Shown: positions 9,587-17,679 of the stretch, piece after piece | Layout: every line of letters begins with the position of its first letter | Position numbering within the stretch: position 1 is the first letter of the stretch | DNA from: Candidatus Kaistia colombiensis | GTDB taxonomy: Bacteria; Pseudomonadota; Alphaproteobacteria; Rhizobiales; Kaistiaceae | Assembly: GCA_029203105.1 (NCBI GenBank) | Contig: CP119318.1 | Coordinates: 1,130,501-1,194,500, forward strand | DNA length: 64,000 bases | Direction: 5' to 3' | Made by a program: the position numbers and the translations under genes | Notes under the pieces: model-generated | Databases searched by the model: none | What the model saw: the letters and a program-made list of their open reading frames with translations, nothing else | Told to the model about the DNA's origin: nothing

Positions 9587-9621
9587 CTGAGGTGCCCGGC
9601 AAAGCCGGGCCTCGAAGGAGG
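9587..9621 (-). repeat. Palindromic intergenic repeat, copy A
   Basis: CTGAGGTGC and CCTCGAAGGAGG enclose a GCCCGGC-AAA-GCCGGGC hairpin. Copy B, about 90 bases away, has the same outer blocks in opposite orientation with a different inner stem. This resembles the short palindromic repeats common between genes in Rhizobiales. Confidence 0.6.
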
Positions 9622-9706
9622 ATCCAGAGAGTCCCCCGGATGGAGATCGAAGAGCGAGCTCGTCCAAATTTCCGGCTTTGCTTGCATGCCGAATGCCTAG
9701 CTGGAC

Positions 9707-9742
9707 CCTCCTTCGAGGCTTCGCTCACGCGAAGCACCTCAG
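9707..9742 (+). repeat. Palindromic intergenic repeat, copy B (split by the IS element)
   Basis: CCTCCTTCGAGG, an inner hairpin GCTTCGC-TCAC-GCGAAGC, then CACCTCAG. Its outer blocks are the reverse complement of copy A. The IS5 element starts right after CTCAG at 9738-9742; the other side of the element resumes with CTCAGGATGA at 10665, which completes the expected repeat end. Confidence 0.65.
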
Positions 9743-10664
9743 AATCCGGCCCATAATTCAATTTCTGGCCTGATCGAGGCGTCTGACGAGGAGTTTGATG
9801 CAGGCGATCATCAGCCATGCGTGGGCGCTGGCGATGGTCGCCTCATAGTCTTTCGCCAGCCTTCGGTTGCGACCGAGCCAGGCGAAAGTGCGCTCGACCA
9901 CCCAGCGTCTGGGCAGCAGCTGAAAACCTTTCGTGCCAGCCGGCCGTTGCACGATCTCGATGATCCAGGGACCGCAATCCGCCACCGCACCGAGCAGCTT
10001 GGGGCCGCGATAGACCCGGTCTGCCAGAATGTGGCGCAGCGGGCATTCTGCCGCCAGCGCCTGCAACAGTGAGACGGCGCCGTGACTGTCCTGAATATCG
10101 GCGCGATGGACCTGACCCATCAGGACGAACCCTTCCACATCCGTCACGATATGGCGTTTGCGTCCCTTGATCCGCTTGGCAGGATCCAGCCCGGAAGGGC
10201 CGCCGCTCTGGGTTGTCGGCACGCTCTGGCTGTCGATGATGCCAACAGACGGGACCATCGATCGCCCCTGCGCCTGTCTGGCCATGGCGACGAGATGCGC
10301 GTTCATCCGGCCCCAGATGCCTTGGTCACGCCAGCGGTAGAAGTAGCGTTGAAGGGGGGTGCGCGGCGGAAAATCATGCGGCACCGACCGCCACTGGCAC
10401 CCCGTCGACAGCACATACAACAGCGCGTTCATGACGGCTCGCATCGACGTCGTCCGCGGCCGACCCAGGACAGACGCCGCCGGCAGGAACGGTGCGATCA
10501 GCGCCCATTCCGCGTCGGTCAAATCACTTGCATAGCGTCCGACCATACGCTCATGCTGCTGCCGGGTGGTCTTGGTCCAAACCATGCTGTGAGCCTCCCT
10601 GATCTTCGCAAATCAAAGAGAATCACATCCAGATCAGGACCACCTAGACATTACGGGCCGGACA
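9743..10664 (-). mobile_element. IS5-family insertion sequence (complete, about 922 bp)
   Basis: The ends are imperfect inverted repeats: left AATCCGGCCCATAATTC, right (reverse complement) TGTCCGGCCCGTAATGTC. CTCAG is found at both junctions (9738-9742 and 10665-10669), consistent with target duplication. Because the ends and the target share bases, the true duplication could be 3-5 bases; TCA would fit the TNA targets known for the IS1031 subgroup. A single intact transposase fills the element. The target is a palindromic repeat, not a gene. Confidence 0.85.
9758..10585 (-). CDS. IS5-family transposase
   Basis: A 275-residue DDE transposase, full length for the single-ORF IS5 subgroups. It starts MVWTKTTRQQHERM and has the N-terminal DUF4096-like block (LTDAEWALIAPFLPA). 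Catalytic residues are visible: Asp in GIIDSQSVPTT (~residue 140), Asp in HILADRVYRGPKL (~196), Glu in RWVVERTFAWLGRNRRL (~240), the YREK-like signature. No frameshift or stop interrupts it, so it may be active. It ends only 15 bases from the left end of the element. Confidence 0.95.
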   Translation of the reverse strand: MVWTKTTRQQHERMVGRYASDLTDAEWALIAPFLPAASVLGRPRTTSMRAVMNALLYVLSTGCQWRSVPHDFPPRTPLQRYFYRWRDQGIWGRMNAHLVAMARQAQGRSMVPSVGIIDSQSVPTTQSGGPSGLDPAKRIKGRKRHIVTDVEGFVLMGQVHRADIQDSHGAVSLLQALAAECPLRHILADRVYRGPKLLGAVADCGPWIIEIVQRPAGTKGFQLLPRRWVVERTFAWLGRNRRLAKDYEATIASAHAWLMIACIKLLVRRLDQARN

Positions 10665-10723
10665 CTCAGGATGATGATCAAGTTTTGGCAATACAGCGAA
10701 GGCAGCCAAAGCCCCCCGGCTCC

Positions 10724-11563
10724 TCAGTACGGCGTTTCGCCGGCGTCGGCGTTGATCGCCTGGCCGCGTACCAGCATGGCGTCGTCGCCGAGCAGGAACG
10801 ACGTCACCCGCGCCACCTCGACCGGCTGGATGTGACGCACGAGCTGCGCCGCCAGCATCTTGTCGAAGATCGCCGGCGCCGGCTCGGCCGTGAAGGACGA
10901 ATAGGCTTCGGAGACTTCGCGCAGCATTGGCGTCGCGACGCCGCCGGGGCAGACGCAATTGACGTTGATGTCATAGGCGGCCAGCGCTTCCGACAGCGTG
11001 CGCGTCATCGAGATCATGCCGGCCTTCGAGGCGCTGTAGGCAATCGATTCGATATGGCCCTTCTTACCGGCCTCCGAGGCGATCGAGACGATGGCGCCGG
11101 GGATCGAATGCTCGATCATGTGGGCCGCCACCAGCCGCGAAATGTCATAGGCGCCGAACAGGTTGATCTCGAACTGCCTCTGCCAGTCGGAGCGCGGGAT
11201 CGCCAGCGGATCGGCATGCAGCGCGATCGCGGCGCAGTTGACGAGGCCGTCGATCCGGCCGAGCCTCTCGATCGATTTGGCGACGCCGGCGGCGACCGAG
11301 GCCTCTGAGGCGACGTCCATCGCAACGCCGAAGCAGCCGCCTGCCGCCCCGCCCAGCGCCTCGACCGTGGCGTCGACGTTCTTCTGCTTCAGATCGGCGA
11401 TGACGACACGCGCTTCCTGGGCGATCAGCAGCTCGGCAATGGCGCGGCCGATGCCGCCGGTTCCGCCGGTGACGAGGAAGCCCTTGCCGGCATGTACCGG
11501 AAAGGTCCGGCTCTTGCGCAGCGGCAGAGCCTTGTCGGGGCGGCGGGTCACGTATTTCGACAT
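10724..11563 (-). CDS. SDR-family NAD(P)-dependent dehydrogenase
   Basis: A 279-residue short-chain dehydrogenase. The dinucleotide-binding motif TGGTGGIG lies near residue 32, an NCAA motif replaces the usual NNAG near 110, and the catalytic Ser (VSIASEAG) and YSASK are present near 160-175. The ATG at 11563 is chosen over a TTG two codons upstream. It is divergent from the nucleoside importer operon, sharing a 174-base control region, so it may oxidise a sugar released from nucleosides or an unrelated polyol. The substrate cannot be determined here. Its 3' side is bordered by the IS5 insertion. Confidence 0.88.
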   Translation of the reverse strand: MSKYVTRRPDKALPLRKSRTFPVHAGKGFLVTGGTGGIGRAIAELLIAQEARVVIADLKQKNVDATVEALGGAAGGCFGVAMDVASEASVAAGVAKSIERLGRIDGLVNCAAIALHADPLAIPRSDWQRQFEINLFGAYDISRLVAAHMIEHSIPGAIVSIASEAGKKGHIESIAYSASKAGMISMTRTLSEALAAYDINVNCVCPGGVATPMLREVSEAYSSFTAEPAPAIFDKMLAAQLVRHIQPVEVARVTSFLLGDDAMLVRGQAINADAGETPY

Positions 11564-11656
11564 CGACAATCCAATCGCCGGCGGAGGGCCGGTCTGTCCA
11601 CATCCGGGTCAAGCTACTGGGCGAGAAGAGATATCGCCTGCGCGCAGAATAGGCAT

Positions 11657-11675
11657 GATTGATAGGCGGTCAATC
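11657..11675. promoter_or_regulatory. Candidate operator GATTGA-N7-TCAATC
   Basis: A perfect 6-bp inverted repeat with 7-base spacer in the shared region between the SDR gene and the nucleoside import operon. Position fits control of one or both divergent units. No dedicated regulator gene is adjacent. Confidence 0.4.
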
Positions 11676-11737
11676 GCAGTTGTGGCGCCATCGACGAGAC
11701 GGTATCGTTCCGCCATTCCACGTGCAGGAGATTGCAG

Positions 11738-12751
11738 ATGAGGCTTCGGGGTCTGTTGGCTGGCGCGGCGGCGCTGATGGCAGTGACGACGGCGCAGGCG
11801 CAGGATGCCAAGCCGCTGGTCGTCTTCGTCTCGCCCAACCCGGTCGGGGTCAACGATTTCCTGAAGCTCGCCAAGGTCGGCACCGAGAAGGCGGCGGAAG
11901 CCGTCGGCGCCACCGCCAAGGTCTATGAGAGCACCGACCCGACCACCATCCGCCAGAACCTCGACGCCGCCGCCAAGGAAGGGGCCAAGGTGGTGATCGC
12001 GGTCGGCTTCGAATTCAACGACGTGCTGCCGGAAGTCGCCAAGCTGCATCCGGACACCAAGTTCCTGCTCGTTGACAGCTGCCCGCAGACCCCGGCCGCC
12101 AACATCTATTGCTCGGTGTTCCGCGAATATGAAGCGAGCTTCCTCGCCGGCGCCGAAGCGGCGCTGACCAGCGAGACCGGCAAGGTCGGCGCCATCGGCG
12201 CGCTCGATATCCCGTTCATCCATCGCTACACCGACCCCTTCAACGAGGGCGCCAAGCATGTGAAGCCGGAGATCGAGATCGCCCCGACGCTCTGGATCGG
12301 CGGCAACAATCCGTTCTCCGATCCCGCCCGTGGCCAGCAGCGCGCCAGCATCATGGTCTCCGACAACACCGATCGCATCATGGCGGCCGGCGCCGGCTCG
12401 AATGGCGGCATCTTCAAGGCGATGGAAGAGCTGCCGGGCGCGGCGGCCTTCGGCGTCGACTCGAACCAGTGCCCGCAGGCGCCGGGCCTCGTCATCGACA
12501 ACGTCCAGAAGCGCACCGATATCGTCATCGAGAAGGGGGTCGCCGGCCTGTTCAAGGGCGATCAGCCGGCCTTCGCCACTTATGGCCTCGCCGAAGGCGG
12601 CATGACGCTGACCAGCCTGGAGCCGGGCCTCGAGGATTCGGGTTGCCTGATCGTCAAGTTCCCGGAGGTGATCGCCAAGGTGAAGGCGTTGCGCGACGAG
12701 GTCGTCGCCGGAACGGTGAAGGTCGCCGATCCGATGCAGCTCGCCAAGTAA
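11738..12751 (+). CDS. BMP-family nucleoside-binding protein of ABC importer
   Basis: A 337-residue binding protein of the BMP/PnrA family (PF02608), whose characterised members bind nucleosides. The N-terminus MRLRGLLAGAAALMAVTTAQAQD is a Sec signal peptide without a lipobox cysteine, so it is a soluble periplasmic protein. The ATG at 11738 has AGGAG 7 bases upstream. It heads an operon with a double-domain ATPase, two permeases and a nucleoside hydrolase, which strongly supports nucleoside uptake followed by cleavage to base and ribose. A REP-like inverted repeat follows the gene. Confidence 0.92.
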   Translation: MRLRGLLAGAAALMAVTTAQAQDAKPLVVFVSPNPVGVNDFLKLAKVGTEKAAEAVGATAKVYESTDPTTIRQNLDAAAKEGAKVVIAVGFEFNDVLPEVAKLHPDTKFLLVDSCPQTPAANIYCSVFREYEASFLAGAEAALTSETGKVGAIGALDIPFIHRYTDPFNEGAKHVKPEIEIAPTLWIGGNNPFSDPARGQQRASIMVSDNTDRIMAAGAGSNGGIFKAMEELPGAAAFGVDSNQCPQAPGLVIDNVQKRTDIVIEKGVAGLFKGDQPAFATYGLAEGGMTLTSLEPGLEDSGCLIVKFPEVIAKVKALRDEVVAGTVKVADPMQLAK

Positions 12752-12836
12752 GGCGTCCGTGGCGTGATTTGGGCTTCGCCGGCCAGGTCGGCGCGCTGGC
12801 GATCATAAGGGCAGCTCAAATCGGATGCCAACCCGG

Positions 12837-12923
12837 CTCCGTCATCCCTGCGAAAGCAGGGATCCATGCAGCTGGGTTGGGCCGCGATCGGGATGGATCC
12901 CTGCTTTCGCAGGGATGACGGAG
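12837..12923. repeat. REP-like 31-bp perfect inverted repeat
   Basis: Two 31-base arms (12837-12867 and 12893-12923) are exact reverse complements around a 25-base centre. Each arm contains its own small hairpin CCCTGC-GAAA-GCAGGG. This resembles the GTCATCCCTGCGAAAGCAGG repeats dispersed in many proteobacteria (dRS3-like). It sits between the binding-protein and ATPase genes, and its last four bases GGAG form the best ribosome site for the ATPase start at 12929. Confidence 0.85.
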
Positions 12924-12928
12924 TTGAA

Positions 12929-14530
12929 ATGGTCGTCGATTCTACCGCCAGGGCCTCGGACAAGACACCGGAACCGCGATTGCCCATGTCGACGATCGAG
13001 CTCGAAGCCAAAGGCATCGTCAAACGCTACGGGCCGCTCGTCGCCAATGATCACGTCGATCTCTCCGTGTTGCGCGGAGAGGTCCATGCCGTGATGGGCG
13101 AGAACGGCGCCGGAAAGTCGACGCTGATGTCGATCCTGTACGGCATGCAGGCGCCGGATGCCGGCCGCATTGTTTTGCGCGGCACGGCGATGCACTACCG
13201 CTCGGCGTTGGACGCCATCGGCGCCGGCATGGGCATGGTCCATCAGGCGTTCAAGCTGTTCAATTCGCTGACCGTCTGGGAAAACGTCGTCTATGGCATG
13301 GAGCCGACCCGTTTCGGCTTCATCGACCGGCGCGAGGCGGCGCGGCGCGTCGCAGCCCTGGCCGAGCGCTACAGCCTGCGGGTTGATCCCAATGCCGTGG
13401 TCGCCCAGCTTTCGGTCGGCGTGCGCCAGCGCGTCGAGATTTTGAAGGCGCTCTATCGCGACGCCCGCGTGCTGATCCTCGACGAGCCGACCGCGGTGCT
13501 GACGCCGCAGGAACGCGATGGCCTGTTCGACATCATCCGCAATTTGACAGCCGATGACCGCACTATCCTGTTCGTCACCCACAAGCTGCATGAGGTGATG
13601 GCGATCACCGACCGCGTCACCGTGCTGCGCGACGGCAAGGTGGTCGACCGCATGGTGACGGCAGAAACCTCGGCCCGGGAGATCATCCGCGCCATGACCG
13701 GCCGGGCGGTCAACCTGACGGTCGAGAAGCGGCCCGCCAATCCGGGCGCCGTCGTGCTCGAGGCGCGCCGCCTCACCGTCGCCACCGATGGCGGCAAGCC
13801 GGTGGTCGACCATGTCGATCTCTCCCTTCGCGCGGGAGAAATCGTCGGCATCGCCGGCGTCGCCGGCAACGGCCAGACCGAGCTGATCGAGGCGCTGACC
13901 GGGCTGCGCGTGCCGGACGGCGGCATGGTCTCGATCAACGGCGTTGTGGTGACGTCGCTCGACGTCGAGCGCCATCGCAGCGCCGGCCTTGCCTACATCC
14001 CGGAAGATCGCGCCACGACGGGCACGGCGCTCGCCGCCTCCGCCGCCGACAATCTGGCCATGGGTTTTCAGGCGAAGCCGCCGCTTTCGAATGGTTCGCT
14101 GCTCGACGCCGGCGCGGTGACCGCGCATGCGAACAAGCTGATCGAACGCTTCGGCGTCAAGATCGGTTCCGAGACGCTTCCCGTCGGCACGCTGTCCGGC
14201 GGCAATTTGCAGAAGGTGGTTGTCGCGCGTGAATTGTCCCATGCCGCGCCCCTTCTGATCGCCGAGCAGCCGACGCGTGGCGTCGATGTCGGCGCCATCG
14301 AATTCATCCACGGCCAGTTGGTCGCCGAGCGGGATCGCGGCAGCGCCGTGTTGCTGGTCTCGGCCGAACTGACCGAAATCCTCGCTTTGGCCGACCGCGT
14401 GCTGGTGATGTTCGACGGCCGTATCCTGGCCGAACTGCCTGCGGCAGAGGCCGACGAGGAAACCCTCGGCCTGCTGATGGCCGGCCGCGTCGGCGAGGCG
14501 AAGCTGACCGACGGAACGGAGGCCGCATGA
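12929..14530 (+). CDS. ABC transporter ATPase, two nucleotide-binding domains (nucleoside type)
   Basis: A YufO/RbsA-like ATPase of 533 residues with two fused domains. Domain 1 has Walker A GENGAGKST and Walker B LILDEPTAVL; its signature segment LSVGVRQRVEILKAL is degenerate (SVG rather than SGG). Domain 2 has a diverged Walker A (GVAGNGQTELIEAL) and signature LSGGNLQKVVVAREL; one active site is often lost in this family. The ATG at 12929 has GGAG 5 bases upstream, but that site is part of the REP-like repeat; the alternative ATG at 12986 (MSTIELEAKG) matches the usual family start and lacks a clear ribosome site. It couples by ATGA to the next permease gene. Confidence 0.92.
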   Translation: MVVDSTARASDKTPEPRLPMSTIELEAKGIVKRYGPLVANDHVDLSVLRGEVHAVMGENGAGKSTLMSILYGMQAPDAGRIVLRGTAMHYRSALDAIGAGMGMVHQAFKLFNSLTVWENVVYGMEPTRFGFIDRREAARRVAALAERYSLRVDPNAVVAQLSVGVRQRVEILKALYRDARVLILDEPTAVLTPQERDGLFDIIRNLTADDRTILFVTHKLHEVMAITDRVTVLRDGKVVDRMVTAETSAREIIRAMTGRAVNLTVEKRPANPGAVVLEARRLTVATDGGKPVVDHVDLSLRAGEIVGIAGVAGNGQTELIEALTGLRVPDGGMVSINGVVVTSLDVERHRSAGLAYIPEDRATTGTALAASAADNLAMGFQAKPPLSNGSLLDAGAVTAHANKLIERFGVKIGSETLPVGTLSGGNLQKVVVARELSHAAPLLIAEQPTRGVDVGAIEFIHGQLVAERDRGSAVLLVSAELTEILALADRVLVMFDGRILAELPAAEADEETLGLLMAGRVGEAKLTDGTEAA

Positions 14531-15555
14531 GCGAGCGTAGCGTGCGGATATCTCGATTGCCGCGTATTCCCGCCGTGCCGCTGGCGATCGGCATCGGCAT
14601 TCTCATCGGCGGATTGCTGGTGCTCGCCTCCGGTGGCGACCCGATCGCCGCCTATCGCGAGATTCTGATCGGCGCGCTGGCGCCGTCCAACTGGCCGAAC
14701 ACGCTGAACTGGGCCGTGCCGCTGGTCGGCATGACGCTGGTGGCGGCGCTGCCGCTGCGCGGCGGCATGGTCAATCTCGGCGGCGACGGCCAGTTGGTGA
14801 TCGGCGGCCTCGTTGCGGCGATGGCAGCGCTCTATCTGCCGCTGCCCGGCCCGTTGCTGATCGCTGCTTCCATCCTTTGCGCCATGATCGCGTCGGGCCT
14901 CTATGCCTCGCTCGCCGCATGGGGCGAGACGCGCTTCGGCATTCCGATGCTGATCTCGACGCTGCTTTTGTCCTATCCGGCGATCGGCGTCGCCTCCTAT
15001 CTCGTTGGCTTTCCGCTGCGCGACATGGCGACCGGCCTCGCCCAGACCCGGATGATCCCCGACGCCGCGCGGCTTCCGACCATTTCCGGCCCGCTGAATA
15101 TCGGGCTGATCCTGATGATCGTGGTCGCCATCGCCGTCGTCTTCTATGACCGCCGCACCGTCGGCGGCTACGAGCTCAGGATGCGCGGCCAGAACGCCAA
15201 ATTCGCCGGCTATGGTGGCGTCCGGCTTGCTTCGCAGCAGGTCAAGGTGATGTTTGCCAGCGGCGCCATCGCCGGCCTGGTCGGCGCCATCCTCGTGCTC
15301 GGTTCGCTCTATCGCTACCAGGACGGCGCGCTGCTGACGCCGGGCTACACCTGGTCCGGCCTGATGGCGGCCTTGCTCGCCGGTGGCGCGCCGCTCGGCG
15401 CGATCTGCGCCGGCCTGTTCTTCGCCGGGCTGCAGACGGGCGGCTTCGCCATGCAGCGCGAGACGGCGATCCCCCGCGTGCTGACCATGATCCTGCAATC
15501 CGTCATCATCCTGTTCCTCGCGATCCGCCATGGTGTCGGGAGGAAGTCGTCATGA
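14527..15555 (+). CDS. Nucleoside ABC transporter permease (YufP type)
   Basis: A 342-residue branched-chain/BMP-type permease (BPD_transp_2 family) with about nine hydrophobic segments. Family features include PLRGGMVNLGGDGQLVIGG near residues 75-95 and the cytoplasmic GQNAKFAGYGG segment near 220. Start and stop both overlap neighbours by ATGA (with the ATPase at 14527 and the next permease at 15552). It forms the channel heterodimer with the following gene. Confidence 0.92.
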   Translation: MSERSVRISRLPRIPAVPLAIGIGILIGGLLVLASGGDPIAAYREILIGALAPSNWPNTLNWAVPLVGMTLVAALPLRGGMVNLGGDGQLVIGGLVAAMAALYLPLPGPLLIAASILCAMIASGLYASLAAWGETRFGIPMLISTLLLSYPAIGVASYLVGFPLRDMATGLAQTRMIPDAARLPTISGPLNIGLILMIVVAIAVVFYDRRTVGGYELRMRGQNAKFAGYGGVRLASQQVKVMFASGAIAGLVGAILVLGSLYRYQDGALLTPGYTWSGLMAALLAGGAPLGAICAGLFFAGLQTGGFAMQRETAIPRVLTMILQSVIILFLAIRHGVGRKSS

Positions 15556-16481
15556 GCCTGATGAGCTTCATCACCCCGTCGCTGGTCAATTCGGCCGTCC
15601 AGTCGATCACGCCGATCCTGCTGGCGGCGCTCGCCGGAACGCTGTGCGGCCGGGTCGGTGTCTTCAACATGGCGATGGAAGGCCAGCTTCTGGTCGGCGC
15701 CTTCGCGGCGGTCGTCGGCTCCTACGCCACCGGCAGCGCGCTTGGCGGCGTGCTGTTCGCCATTGTCTTCACCGTGCTGTTCTCGCTGATCCTCGCCTAT
15801 GGCGCGACCGTCTTCAAAGGCGATAGCGTCGTCATCTGCATCGGCATGAATCTGCTGGCATCTGGGCTCACCGCCTATCTGCTGCGGCAGATGTTCGGCG
15901 TTTCCGGCACCTTTTCCGACCCCGGCATTGTCGGCCTGACAAAAATCCGCATCGACGCGATCAACACCATCCCCTGGATCGGCTGGATCTTTTCCCGCCA
16001 GACCGCGATCACCTGGCTCGCCTGGATCCTCACCGCCGCCGTCACCGTCATGATGTTTCGCACGCCGATGGGCCTTCGCATGCGCGGCGTCGGCGAGGAT
16101 GCCAGTGCTGCCGGCACGATGGGCATCGACGTCACGCGCTACCGCGTGCTGACCGTGCTGTTCGCCGGCGGGCTGACCGGGCTTGGCGGCGCGCAGCTCT
16201 CGCTCGGCACCGTCAGCATCTTCTCCGAGGACATGAGCGCCGGCCGCGGCTGGATCGCCGTCGTCGCCGTCATGCTCGGCCGCAACCATCCGCTCTGGGC
16301 AGCCCTTGCCTGTGTGCTGTTCGGCGTCGCCGACGCGCTCTCCGTCCGCCTGCAAAGCCAGGGTCTGCCCAACCAGCTGACCGATATCGTGCCTTATGTC
16401 GTGACGCTGCTGGCGCTCGCGCTCAGCCATCGCAAACGGCTGAAGCGTCGCGCCGCCGAGACGATCACCGCGCACGCCTGA
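15552..16481 (+). CDS. Nucleoside ABC transporter permease (YufQ type)
   Basis: A 309-residue permease, the partner of the preceding gene. It shows the family blocks GRVGVFNMAMEGQLLVGAF near residue 35 and GMRLRMRGVGEDASAAGT-like sequence (reading PMGLRMRGVGEDASAAG) near 180. About eight to nine helices are predicted. The short ATGA overlap indicates coupling. The nucleoside hydrolase starts 46 bases downstream in the same direction. Confidence 0.92.
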   Translation: MSLMSFITPSLVNSAVQSITPILLAALAGTLCGRVGVFNMAMEGQLLVGAFAAVVGSYATGSALGGVLFAIVFTVLFSLILAYGATVFKGDSVVICIGMNLLASGLTAYLLRQMFGVSGTFSDPGIVGLTKIRIDAINTIPWIGWIFSRQTAITWLAWILTAAVTVMMFRTPMGLRMRGVGEDASAAGTMGIDVTRYRVLTVLFAGGLTGLGGAQLSLGTVSIFSEDMSAGRGWIAVVAVMLGRNHPLWAALACVLFGVADALSVRLQSQGLPNQLTDIVPYVVTLLALALSHRKRLKRRAAETITAHA

Positions 16482-16527
16482 CCCTTTTCGCCGGCTCCCC
16501 GGTGCTGATTACGCAAGGAATTCGAAG

Positions 16528-17481
16528 ATGACCGAAACCTGCCGCATGATCCTCGACGTCGACACCGGCGTCGACGACGCCATGGCGATCTTCTACGCGG
16601 TGCGCCATCCCGGTATTCAACTCGAGGCGCTGACCACCACCTTCGGCAATACCGACACGGTGATCGCGACCGAGAATACGCTGAAGATCCTGGAACTGCT
16701 CGGCCGTCCGGAAATCCCGGTGGCGCAGGGCGTCGGCCGCTCGCTGATCCGTCCCTACAAGCGCATGGCCGACCATATCCATGGCTCGAACGCGCTGGGC
16801 GATGTCGAACTGCCGGCGCCGAAGATCAAGAAGGTCGACGAGCACGCCATCGACCTGATGATCCGCGTCATCAAGGAGAACCCCGGCGAGATCACGCTCT
16901 GCCCGGTCGGCCCGATCACCAATGTCGCGCTCGCCATCACCAAGGCGCCGGAGATCGCCAAGCTGGTGAAGCAGATCGTCGTCATGGGCTCGACGGTCCT
17001 GCATCCGGGCATCCATGGCCCCATCGCGCCGATGGTCGACGCCAATTTCGCCAATGATCCCGAGGCCGCGCACATCGTGCTGCAGGCCGGCGCCAACGTC
17101 ACGCTGGTCGGCATGGACGTCACCATGACGACGCTGCTCTCGACCGACATGATGGACGAGATCTCGCGCGAGGGCGACCACGCGGCGCAGACGCTGATGA
17201 AGATCACCTCCTTCTATGTCGACGCCTACAAGACGATGTATCCGGGCATCCAGGGCTGCGGCCTGCACGACCCGCTGGCGGTCGCCGTCGCCGAGGACCC
17301 CAGCCTGGTCGGGCTGGAGCGGATGTATGTCGATATCGAGCTGAACGGCGAGCTGACGCGCGGCTCGACGGTCGCCGACCGCCGCCGCACGGCGATCCCG
17401 TTCCACAACGCCAACGTCGCCATGACGGTCGACCGCCCCCGTTTCGAGGCCGAATTCATGGCGCTGATGAAGGGCCACTGA
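16528..17481 (+). CDS. Nucleoside hydrolase (inosine/uridine-preferring type)
   Basis: A 317-residue N-ribohydrolase that splits ribonucleosides into base and ribose in the cytoplasm. The calcium/ribose-binding signature LDVDTGVDDA lies at residues ~9-18, and the C-terminal active-site GLHDPLAVAVA near residue 245. AAGGAA stands about 8 bases before the ATG. As the last gene of the BMP-type importer operon it fixes the likely cargo as nucleosides. Base preference (purine, pyrimidine or both) cannot be read with certainty. Confidence 0.93.
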   Translation: MTETCRMILDVDTGVDDAMAIFYAVRHPGIQLEALTTTFGNTDTVIATENTLKILELLGRPEIPVAQGVGRSLIRPYKRMADHIHGSNALGDVELPAPKIKKVDEHAIDLMIRVIKENPGEITLCPVGPITNVALAITKAPEIAKLVKQIVVMGSTVLHPGIHGPIAPMVDANFANDPEAAHIVLQAGANVTLVGMDVTMTTLLSTDMMDEISREGDHAAQTLMKITSFYVDAYKTMYPGIQGCGLHDPLAVAVAEDPSLVGLERMYVDIELNGELTRGSTVADRRRTAIPFHNANVAMTVDRPRFEAEFMALMKGH

Positions 17482-17499
17482 GCCCTTACGGCGATACGC

Positions 17500-17529
17500 C
17501 GGCGTCGGCCGCCATGCCGGGCGACGCCG
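17500..17529 (+). terminator. Hairpin after the nucleoside hydrolase
   Basis: CGGCGTCG and CGACGCCG form an 8-bp stem with a 14-base loop starting 19 bases past the stop. An overlapping smaller hairpin (CGGCG-ATA-CGCCG) precedes it. No T-tract follows. Confidence 0.35.
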
Positions 17530-17679
17530 CGTGTTGCGATCGAGATTGAACAGAAGACGCGGAATCCTATTGTAGATCGGGTGTCGTCGGCAGAATTTCT
17601 CCCGTTTTCTTGCTCTCTTCGTTGGAGAGCCCGCTCAATTCCCTGCCGCATGGATCGCAACAGTCCGGAGGCGTTGAGC

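Noticed and set aside
10082..11308. 408-codon plus-strand frame running across the IS end and the SDR gene
   Set aside because: It passes through the IS boundary and is antisense to both transposase and SDR.
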